From assembly GCA_021732405.1 (NCBI GenBank), contig JAKFVB010000007.1, forward strand, positions 1-34,105: a DNA stretch of 34,105 bases, in the 5' to 3' direction. The notes under the pieces were generated by a model that saw nothing but the letters and a program-made list of their open reading frames with translations, was not told the DNA's origin and made no database searches. Below, in pieces: positions 1 to 6,339 of the stretch (positions are counted from its first letter, which is position 1; each line of letters begins with the position of its first letter). Made by a program: the position numbers and the translations under genes. The DNA comes from Methylotenera sp. (GTDB lineage: Bacteria; Pseudomonadota; Gammaproteobacteria; Burkholderiales; Methylophilaceae).

Positions 1-16
1 AATCAATATATTGTGT
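1..16. promoter_or_regulatory. Candidate NrdR box 1 upstream of nrdA
   Basis: The core CAATATATTG at 4-13 fits the NrdR-box core pattern (C-W-A-T-A-T-A-T-W-G), and the right flank TGT also fits. NrdR is the general repressor of ribonucleotide reductase operons. The box lies just upstream of the nrdA promoter, and its centre is 32 bp from a second, weaker box. The window begins at this box, so sequence to its left is not visible. Confidence 0.7.
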
Positions 17-24
17 TTAATGTA

Positions 25-53
25 TTGAAACAAGCCGCTATATTGCGTTATAG
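25..53 (+). promoter_or_regulatory. Sigma-70-type promoter of nrdAB
   Basis: A -35 TTGAAA (25-30) and a -10 TTATAG (48-53) are separated by exactly 17 bp. This predicts a start near base 60, where the riboswitch begins, so the aptamer's closing strand (ACACGG, 61-66) would be the very 5' end of the transcript. That agreement supports the call. Confidence 0.6.
33..48. promoter_or_regulatory. Candidate NrdR box 2 overlapping the nrdA promoter
   Basis: The core CGCTATATTG at 36-45 matches 8 of 10 positions of the NrdR core. Its centre is 32 bp (about three helical turns) from that of box 1, the arrangement known for tandem NrdR boxes. It fills the promoter spacer and touches the -10 element, so a bound repressor would block RNA polymerase. 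The two mismatches make this box less certain than the first. Confidence 0.55.
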
Positions 54-59
54 TCTTGT

Positions 60-283
60 TACACGGTTCTTACATTTTAATCAAAATGTAAGATAAAAGG
101 GAATATGGTGCGCTGTTTAATTGACTTAAATAGCAATGCCAAAGCTGCCCCCGCAACTGTAATCAGCGAGTTATTTTGTAATACTCTGCCACTGAGTCAG
201 ATGTTAAATTTCAATTTTTAACATTAACTTGGGAAGGCTAACAAAATAACGATGACCTGAAAGCCAGGAGACCTGCCGTGTGA
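60..283 (+). promoter_or_regulatory. Cobalamin (B12) riboswitch
   Basis: The aptamer landmarks occur in order: the closing strand ACACGG (61-66) pairing with CCGTGT (276-281); a 9-bp hairpin with arms at 70-78 and 83-91; AAAGGGAA followed by GGTG (96-110); the core GCTGCCCCCGCAACTGTAA near 145-163; CACTGAGTC near 190; GGGAAGGC near 231; and the B12 box AAGCCAGGAGACCTGCCG (261-278). The family binds adenosylcobalamin-type ligands and usually lowers expression of the downstream gene. A B12 riboswitch before a B12-independent reductase is a known logic where the genome also has a B12-dependent class II reductase; none is visible here. Confidence 0.95.
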
Positions 284-432
284 CTTTTTTGTGTCTTTAA
301 ATGAAAGCGCAAAATTATTTTTATAACGTTTGAGGCGGGGTGTCCTCGGCAGATGGAAGTGCGCTTTATCATGCCACTTCTCTTGCTGGTCTTTTAATTG
401 TTCTATCTTTAGACCAATGTAAAGCGTACCTG

Positions 433-448
433 CCCTTTATTAAAAGGG
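433..448 (+). promoter_or_regulatory. Hairpin masking the nrdA ribosome binding site
   Basis: CCCTTT (433-438) and AAAGGG (443-448) form a perfect 6-bp stem with a 4-base ATTA loop. The right arm is the Shine-Dalgarno sequence of nrdA, ending 8 bases before the ATG at 457. This is a plausible sequestering element for the upstream riboswitch, although about 150 bases separate it from the aptamer. The ten bases TAAAAGGGAA at 441-450 also occur in the aptamer at 94-103, so CCCTTT could pair with either copy. Confidence 0.5.
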
Positions 449-456
449 AAATTCAC

Positions 457-3258
457 ATGGATGATATTCGACCATCTGCAACCGATGCATCGTTGCCAAC
501 CCTACAAGTCATACGCCGTAACGGCGCGGCTGTAGCGTTTCATTTAGATAAAATCTCGATTGCCATCACCAAAGCATTTTTGGCGGTAGAGGGCAATCAA
601 AGCGTTGCGTCTGCGCGCGTGCGTGAGCAAGTGGTTATTTTGAGCCAATTAGTAGGTAACGCGCTAATGCGCCGCTTGCCTGCAGGTGGCTCAATTCATA
701 TTGAAGATATTCAAGACCAAGTGGAATTAGCGTTGATGCGTAATGGTAACCACGATGTAGCGCGTGCTTACGTGCTTTACCGTGAAAAACGCAACGCTGA
801 ACGCGCCGCTGAAAAAGCTGTGAGTGCTGAGCCAGCGCATGCGATTAACGTGAATATTGATGGAAAATTAATTCCGCTCGATATTAAGCAATTAACTGCC
901 ATGGTCAATGAAGCATGTTTAAACTTGGGTGATGCGGTTGACGCAAAGGTAGTGGTTGAACAGGCGGTGCGTGATTTATATGATGGCATTCCATTTACGG
1001 AAGTTTACAAAGCACTTATTTTATCTGCCCGCAGTTTGATTGAAACTGAGCCTGCGTATAACTACGTGACTGCGCGTTTGCAACTGGATTTAGTGCGTGC
1101 AGAGGTATTAGGTGAGCGCGTCAGCCATGCAGAAATGGATGCAAATTACACAGAATATTTTCCGCGTTACGTCAAAATGGGTATCGATGCAGAGCTATTA
1201 GACAAGCGCTTATCACAGTTCGATTTAACCAAATTAGCGGGTGCCATTAAAAAAGAACGCGATTTTCAATTTGGTTATTTAGGTATTCAAACACTTTATG
1301 ACCGCTACTTTTTGCATATTGAAGAACGCCGTATTGAGCTGCCACAAATCTTTTTTATGCGCGTCGCAATGGGGCTTGCTATAAACGAGATTGACCGCGA
1401 AGCGCGTGCAATTGAGTTTTACAATGTATTAAGTACGTTTGACTTTATGAGCTCAACGCCGACTTTATTCAATGCTGGCACCTTGCATTCACAATTATCT
1501 AGCTGCTATTTAACTACCGTAAGCGATGACCTTGAAGGTATTTACCAAGGCATTAAAGAGAATGCTTTACTACAAAAATACGCGGGTGGTCTAGGTAATG
1601 ATTGGACGCCAGTACGATCATTAGGCGCGCGCATCAAAGGTACGAACGGTAAAAGCCAAGGTGTGATTCCATTCTTAAAAGTAGTGAACGATACCGCGGT
1701 TGCAGTCAATCAAGGTGGTAAACGTAAAGGCGCGGTGTGCGGCTATTTAGAAACTTGGCATTTAGACATTGAAGAGTTTTTAGATTTACGCAAAAACACT
1801 GGTGATGATCGCCGCCGTACGCATGATATGAATACTGCGCACTGGATTCCCGATCTATTTATGCGTCGCGTGACTGAGGCAGGCGATTGGACATTATTTT
1901 CGCCTTCTGATGTGCCAGATTTACACGATAAATATGGCAAAGCGTTTGAAACCGCTTATGTGGAATATGAGCGCCGTGCTGAAAATGGTGAAATCAAACT
2001 ATTCAAAAAAATCCCCGCGTTGCAAATGTGGCGCAAGATGCTTTCGATGCTATTTGAAACTGGCCATCCATGGATTACGTTTAAAGACCCATGCAATATC
2101 CGCTCACCACAGCAACATGTGGGCGTTGTGCATAGCTCAAACCTTTGTACTGAGATTACACTGAATACTTCTGATACTGAAATTGCGGTGTGTAACTTGG
2201 GTTCTGTGAACTTATTGCAGCATTTAACCGAAGTTAACGGCAAGTTAATGTTAGATAACGACAAATTGCAAGCTACCATCAAAGTGGGCATGCGCATGCT
2301 GGATAATGTAGTGGATATTAACTTCTACCCTGTTGGCAAAGCACGTAATTCCAATACACGCCATCGCCCTGTGGGTATGGGTATCATGGGCTTCCAGAAT
2401 TGCTTGCATGCGATGCGCATCCCTTACGCCAGTATGGAAGCAGTGGAATTTGCTGACCGTGCGATGGAAGCAGTTTGTTATAACGCCTACTATGCTTCTA
2501 CTGTGCTAGCAGAAGAACGCGGCCCCTACTCCAGCTTTAAAGGCAGCTTGTGGGATCAAGGTATTTTGCCCTTAGATACACTAGACTTGTTGCTATCTGA
2601 ACGTGGCGGCAATGTAGAAGTGGATAGAAGCAAAACACTAGATTGGGATTCCTTGAGAGCTCGCATTCAAAAAGTCGGTATGCGTAACTCTAATTGCGTG
2701 GCGATTGCACCTACTGCGACGATTTCTAACATTGTCGGCGTATCCGCCAGCATTGAGCCAGAATATCAAAATCTTTATGTGAAATCTAACCTCTCTGGCG
2801 AATTCACGATTGTGAATGAGCAACTAGTGATTGACCTGAAAGCGCGCGGCTTATGGGATACCGTGATGGTGTCTGACCTGAAATATTTTGATGGCTCATT
2901 ACAGAAAATCGACCGCATTCCTGCCGACTTAAAACAGCTGTATGCTACTGCCTTTGATGTAGACCCAACATGGCTGATTGAAGCGGCTGCTCGACGCCAG
3001 AAATGGATAGACCAAGCGCAATCACTGAACCTCTACTTTGCTGTGCCTTCTGGCAAAAAACTCAACGACACCTATTTGCTGGCTTGGCAGCGCGGCTTAA
3101 AAACCACTTATTACCTGCGTTCACTCGGTGCAACTGCGGCTGAAAAATCAACAGGTACTGGTGGTGAATTGAATGCAGTTTCGGCAGGCAGCAATGTGCC
3201 TGAAGAGGCGCCGAAAATGTGTTCGATTGATAATCCAGAGTGTGAGTCTTGCCAATAA
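457..3258 (+). CDS. nrdA: Ribonucleoside-diphosphate reductase, class Ia large (alpha) subunit
   Basis: This subunit reduces ribonucleoside diphosphates to deoxyribonucleotides together with NrdB. The ATG at 457 is chosen because AAAGGG lies 8 bases upstream; an open frame back to GTG 340 has no ribosome site and runs through the leader. The protein is 933 residues. An N-terminal ATP cone (about 14-115) is followed by a second, degenerate cone-like segment (about 125-215), as in the long Pseudomonas-type NrdA; E. coli NrdA has 761 residues. Active-site cysteines are visible: C350 (SSCYL), C564 in NLCTE and C579 in AVCNLGS, plus the C-terminal redox pair C929-x2-C932. It is followed by nrdB after a palindromic repeat. 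Control is probably by NrdR and cobalamin. Confidence 0.97.
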   Translation: MDDIRPSATDASLPTLQVIRRNGAAVAFHLDKISIAITKAFLAVEGNQSVASARVREQVVILSQLVGNALMRRLPAGGSIHIEDIQDQVELALMRNGNHDVARAYVLYREKRNAERAAEKAVSAEPAHAINVNIDGKLIPLDIKQLTAMVNEACLNLGDAVDAKVVVEQAVRDLYDGIPFTEVYKALILSARSLIETEPAYNYVTARLQLDLVRAEVLGERVSHAEMDANYTEYFPRYVKMGIDAELLDKRLSQFDLTKLAGAIKKERDFQFGYLGIQTLYDRYFLHIEERRIELPQIFFMRVAMGLAINEIDREARAIEFYNVLSTFDFMSSTPTLFNAGTLHSQLSSCYLTTVSDDLEGIYQGIKENALLQKYAGGLGNDWTPVRSLGARIKGTNGKSQGVIPFLKVVNDTAVAVNQGGKRKGAVCGYLETWHLDIEEFLDLRKNTGDDRRRTHDMNTAHWIPDLFMRRVTEAGDWTLFSPSDVPDLHDKYGKAFETAYVEYERRAENGEIKLFKKIPALQMWRKMLSMLFETGHPWITFKDPCNIRSPQQHVGVVHSSNLCTEITLNTSDTEIAVCNLGSVNLLQHLTEVNGKLMLDNDKLQATIKVGMRMLDNVVDINFYPVGKARNSNTRHRPVGMGIMGFQNCLHAMRIPYASMEAVEFADRAMEAVCYNAYYASTVLAEERGPYSSFKGSLWDQGILPLDTLDLLLSERGGNVEVDRSKTLDWDSLRARIQKVGMRNSNCVAIAPTATISNIVGVSASIEPEYQNLYVKSNLSGEFTIVNEQLVIDLKARGLWDTVMVSDLKYFDGSLQKIDRIPADLKQLYATAFDVDPTWLIEAAARRQKWIDQAQSLNLYFAVPSGKKLNDTYLLAWQRGLKTTYYLRSLGATAAEKSTGTGGELNAVSAGSNVPEEAPKMCSIDNPECESCQ

Positions 3259-3276
3259 TATAAAACCTCTCAATTT

Positions 3277-3386
3277 GTCATTCCCACGAAAGCGGGAATC
3301 CATTTTAACAATAGTTGAATAATCTTAATCGTTTAAATATTAAGCATTTTTAAATTCAACTTGGATTCCCGCTTTCGCGAGAATGA
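3277..3386. repeat. dRS3-like palindromic repeat element in the nrdA-nrdB gap
   Basis: Two 26-base arms face each other at 3277-3302 and about 3362-3387, with only two mismatches. Each holds a 20-base unit of the form ATTCCC-N8-GGGAAT: 3280-3299 is exact and 3365-3384 has one change. Nested inside are GTTGAAT/ATTCAAC and CTTAAT/ATTAAG inverted pairs, so the whole ~110 bases can fold into one long stem. The unit has the form of the dRS3 repeat known from Neisseria, where such repeats are numerous and serve as filamentous-phage integration sites. No clear target-site duplication is seen. Confidence 0.75.
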
Positions 3387-3433
3387 CGGTGTTAAGTAAA
3401 GTTTTTTAAATCGAAAGAATTAAAGGAAAAAAT

Positions 3434-4558
3434 ATGCTTTCATTTGAAGATGAAGTTTACGTAGAACCAGCTGCACCAAAACTGGCAATAGTAGCCGAGG
3501 CCAAGCCCGTATCGACAGCGGCTAATCAACCATCCATCTCAGGTCGTGTAAACGCCTCTGATAAGCGCATGATTAATGGCCAAACCGATGTGAATCAACT
3601 GGTGCCTTTTAAGTACCATTGGGCATGGGATAAATATCTGGCTGGCTGCGCCAATCACTGGATGCCGCAAGAGGTATCAATGAGCCGCGACATTGCGCAA
3701 TGGAAAGATAGCACTGCATTAACTGACGATGAGCGTTTGATTGTAAAGCGCAACTTGGGATTTTTTACCACTGCGGATTCACTGGCAGCAAACAATATCG
3801 TGCTAGGCACTTACCGCCATATTACAGCGCCAGAATGTCGCCAATACTTGTTACGCCAAGGCTTTGAAGAAGCGATTCACACCCATGCTTACCAATATAT
3901 TGTGGAAAGTTTGGGTTTAGATGAATCTGAGGTATTTAATGCTTACCAAGAAGTGGCGAGTATTAAAGCGAAAGATGATTTCTTGATTCCATTTATCAAT
4001 ATCCTGACCGATCCAGACTTTAAAACTGGCACGCCAGAAGCAGATCAACAGTTACTACGCTCTTTGATTGTGTTTGCCTGCATCATGGAAGGTTTGTTTT
4101 TTTACGTAGGTTTTGTGCAAATTTTAGCCTTAGGCCGTCAAAACAAAATGCAAGGTGCGGCAGAACAATATCAATATATTTTGCGTGATGAATCCATGCA
4201 CTGCAATTTTGGTATCGATGTGATTAATACGATCAAGTTAGAAAATCCGCATTTGTGGACAGCGCAATTCCGTGAAGAAATCAAAGGCTTGATCCAGCAC
4301 GGCGTAGAATTGGAATATCAATACGCAGAAGCCACCATGCCGCGCGGAGTATTGGGTTTAAATGCTACCATGTTTAAAGAGTATTTGCGTTTTATTGCCA
4401 ACCGTCGTTGCACGCAAATCGGCTTGGATGTGCTGTATCCAGGTGCCACGAACCCGTTCCCATGGATGAGTGAAATGATGGATTTGAAGAAAGAGAAAAA
4501 CTTTTTTGAAACGCGCGTCACCGAATATCAGACAGGAGGCGCTTTGAGCTGGGATTAA
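3434..4558 (+). CDS. nrdB: Ribonucleoside-diphosphate reductase, class Ia small (beta) subunit
   Basis: This is the ferritin-like radical-generating subunit that supplies the tyrosyl radical to NrdA. It has 374 residues, close to the family norm. The di-iron ligands are visible in order: D115 (TTADS), E146 and H149 (EEAIHTHAY), E219 (MEGLFFY), E253 and H256 (RDESMH). The radical tyrosine is present as Y153, four residues after H149, so this is a conventional tyrosyl-radical class Ia subunit, not the phenylalanine-type class Ic. The AAAGGA ribosome site lies 5 bases before the ATG. It probably shares nrdA's transcript through the palindromic repeat and ends at a strong terminator. Confidence 0.97.
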   Translation: MLSFEDEVYVEPAAPKLAIVAEAKPVSTAANQPSISGRVNASDKRMINGQTDVNQLVPFKYHWAWDKYLAGCANHWMPQEVSMSRDIAQWKDSTALTDDERLIVKRNLGFFTTADSLAANNIVLGTYRHITAPECRQYLLRQGFEEAIHTHAYQYIVESLGLDESEVFNAYQEVASIKAKDDFLIPFINILTDPDFKTGTPEADQQLLRSLIVFACIMEGLFFYVGFVQILALGRQNKMQGAAEQYQYILRDESMHCNFGIDVINTIKLENPHLWTAQFREEIKGLIQHGVELEYQYAEATMPRGVLGLNATMFKEYLRFIANRRCTQIGLDVLYPGATNPFPWMSEMMDLKKEKNFFETRVTEYQTGGALSWD

Positions 4559-4584
4559 ACTAAGCTTAAATTAAGCTGGAATGA

Positions 4585-4625
4585 ATGGCAAAAAGGCTCA
4601 ATATTGCATTGAGCCTTTTTGCCAT
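4585..4625. terminator. Bidirectional terminator between nrdB and the GST gene
   Basis: A perfect 18-bp stem (4585-4602 with 4608-4625) closes a 5-base ATTGC loop. The stem contains AAAAAGGCTCAAT on the left and ATTGAGCCTTTTT on the right, giving T-rich tracts on either strand. It sits between two convergent genes, so it can stop transcription from both. Confidence 0.9.
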
Positions 4626-4633
4626 CTATCTCA

Positions 4634-5242
4634 TTAAACAATTGGCATGGTTTGTTTAAAGCTTGGTCGTTTTACCAAAACGCTGTAATGCTTGGCTAAA
4701 TTCGGGAATTTATCTTGCCATTGCAAGCTCTTAAAGCGTAAATCCAAGTAACCTAACATACAACCCAGCGCAATATCCGCTAGGCTAAATGTCTCATTTA
4801 CACACCATTTTTTCTTGGTAATATCCAAGTTAAGTACTTCTAAACCTAGCACTACTTTCGCTAATTGTTTATCAATATTGGCTTGCGATTGTTGCGCCTC
4901 ATCTCTGCGTGCCTCTAGCATAGCGGCTATTGCGGCATCGCAAATGCCATCTGCTAATGCCTCCCAACGGCGGACGGCTATTTTGCTGGTATTATCAATT
5001 GGAATCAGATGTGTGCCAGGCGCGCGATTATCCAGATACTCCGCAATCACTTTTGAGTCATACACGCTGTCGTTATCGTCCAAAACTAACACTGGCACTT
5101 TGCCCAGCGGATTATAATTTTTAACAGGGCAATCAGGGTCGGCTAGCACCACTTCTTGCAGCTCAATATCAATATGCTTTTCAAGCGCAACAATGCGCAC
5201 TTTGCGCGCGTAAGGACTATTTGGGGTGTATAAAAGCTTCAT
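4634..5242 (-). CDS. Glutathione S-transferase family protein (YibF-like)
   Basis: The 202-residue protein has the thioredoxin-like GST N-terminal domain followed by the helical C-terminal domain. Visible features are the N-terminal active-site loop with serine (NSPYARKVR, about 8-16), the cis-proline strand NPLGKVPVL (about 45-53), and the glutathione-binding YDSKVIAEYLD (about 61-71). The C-terminal stretch RWEALADGICDAAI resembles E. coli YibF. Soluble cytosolic GSTs of this group bind glutathione, but their substrates are mostly unknown. It is transcribed alone, divergent from nadC and convergent with nrdB. No physiological role can be read from the context. Confidence 0.9.
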   Translation of the reverse strand: MKLLYTPNSPYARKVRIVALEKHIDIELQEVVLADPDCPVKNYNPLGKVPVLVLDDNDSVYDSKVIAEYLDNRAPGTHLIPIDNTSKIAVRRWEALADGICDAAIAAMLEARRDEAQQSQANIDKQLAKVVLGLEVLNLDITKKKWCVNETFSLADIALGCMLGYLDLRFKSLQWQDKFPNLAKHYSVLVKRPSFKQTMPIV

Positions 5243-5307
5243 ATAAGATTTTGGGTTAAGTAGATTTCGTATTAAAAGAGTAAAGCTGATTAGTAAATAA
5301 ATTGCAT

Positions 5308-5322
5308 TATAATAGATTTATG
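5308..5322 (+). promoter_or_regulatory. nadC promoter with possible leaderless start
   Basis: A perfect -10 hexamer TATAAT lies at 5308-5313. A start 6-8 bases downstream falls on or next to the ATG at 5320. No Shine-Dalgarno sequence precedes that ATG (AATAGATTT). The -35 region is weak. The transcript is therefore likely leaderless or nearly so. Confidence 0.5.
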
Positions 5323-6201
5323 TTAACACCTCTATTTACCCAACATTATCCGCGCGGGTCAACTGAATTTAACGCTTTAGTTGAGCAAGATGTAAGGCGC
5401 GCATTGGATGAAGATATTGGCACAGGCGATTTAACTGCAACGTTAATCCCTGCCGATATTACTGCGCATGCCTCTATTATCACGCGGCAAGACGCCGTTA
5501 TCTGTGGAATTGACTGGGTGAACGCCTGCTTAAAGGCAATAGATGCAGACATCAAACTAAAATGGCTGGTGAACGAAGGCGAAAAGATTGCAGCTAATCA
5601 ATTATTGTGTGAAATCACTGGCAATGCACGCGCACTATTAACAGCAGAACGCTGCGCACTTAATTTTTTACAGTTAATGTCTGCCGTTGCTACGCAAACC
5701 CGAAAGTTTGTGATGGCGGTATCTGGTACTAAAGCGCAAATATTAGATACGCGAAAAACCATTCCAAGCTTAAGATTAACGCAAAAATATGCAGTCACCG
5801 TCGGTGGCGGCGCCAATCAGCGGCTGGCTTTATATGATGGTATTTTAATTAAAGAGAACCACATTGCCGCAGCAGGCAGTATTCATGCAGCACTTGAAAT
5901 TGCCTTTAAAACATACCCAAACACCAGCACGCAGATCGAAGTTGAAAACTTAGACCAACTTAAACAGGCGCTGGATGCAGGTGCCACCAGTATTCTGCTG
6001 GATAATTTTGGCATGCTTGACATGAAAAAAGCAGTACAAATGAATATTGAGGCGTATGCAGGTCGCGCAGAAATTGAAGCCTCGGGCGGCGTAGATTTAA
6101 GCTCTGCACGCGCGATTGCACTAACAGGCGTTGACCGTATTTCAATTGGTAGCCTCACAAAAAATATTGATGCCATTGATTTATCGATGAGAATAAAATA
6201 A
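5320..6201 (+). CDS. nadC: Nicotinate-nucleotide pyrophosphorylase (quinolinate phosphoribosyltransferase)
   Basis: The enzyme converts quinolinate and PRPP to nicotinate mononucleotide in de novo NAD synthesis. With the start at ATG 5320 it has 293 residues, typical for the family; a TTG 18 bases upstream lies across the -10 box and is unlikely. Family motifs in order: EDIGTGDLT near the N-terminus, AERCALNFLQ, ILDTRKTIPSLR, YAVTVGGGANQR, DGILIKENHI, IEVENLDQ, LLDNFG and the glycine-rich EASGGV and ISIGSLT phosphate-binding turns near the C-terminus. The gene stands alone; nadA and nadB are not in the window. Confidence 0.96.
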   Translation: MLTPLFTQHYPRGSTEFNALVEQDVRRALDEDIGTGDLTATLIPADITAHASIITRQDAVICGIDWVNACLKAIDADIKLKWLVNEGEKIAANQLLCEITGNARALLTAERCALNFLQLMSAVATQTRKFVMAVSGTKAQILDTRKTIPSLRLTQKYAVTVGGGANQRLALYDGILIKENHIAAAGSIHAALEIAFKTYPNTSTQIEVENLDQLKQALDAGATSILLDNFGMLDMKKAVQMNIEAYAGRAEIEASGGVDLSSARAIALTGVDRISIGSLTKNIDAIDLSMRIK

Positions 6202-6339
6202 GGTATGTGTACCATTAATATAGAAATTATTTCGGCTTTTAATTGGGTTAAGTTTGAATTAAATTTCAATCAGTCAAGTCAGAAAATTGCTTAACTTGCA
6301 CCATCAAATGCGACAAAACCAAATATAACAAGGTAATGC

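Noticed and set aside
301-333. Ten-codon leader peptide (ATG 301 to TGA 333) after the riboswitch
   Set aside because: No Shine-Dalgarno sequence and no codon bias pointing to attenuation; likely chance.
340-456. N-terminal extension of nrdA from GTG 340
   Set aside because: No ribosome site precedes it, the segment lies in the riboswitch leader, and the extra 39 residues do not resemble NrdA. ATG 457 has a good ribosome site.
1956-2297. Open frame of 113 codons on the minus strand inside nrdA
   Set aside because: Lies opposite conserved active-site codons of nrdA, with no family resemblance and no ribosome site; a shadow of the real gene.
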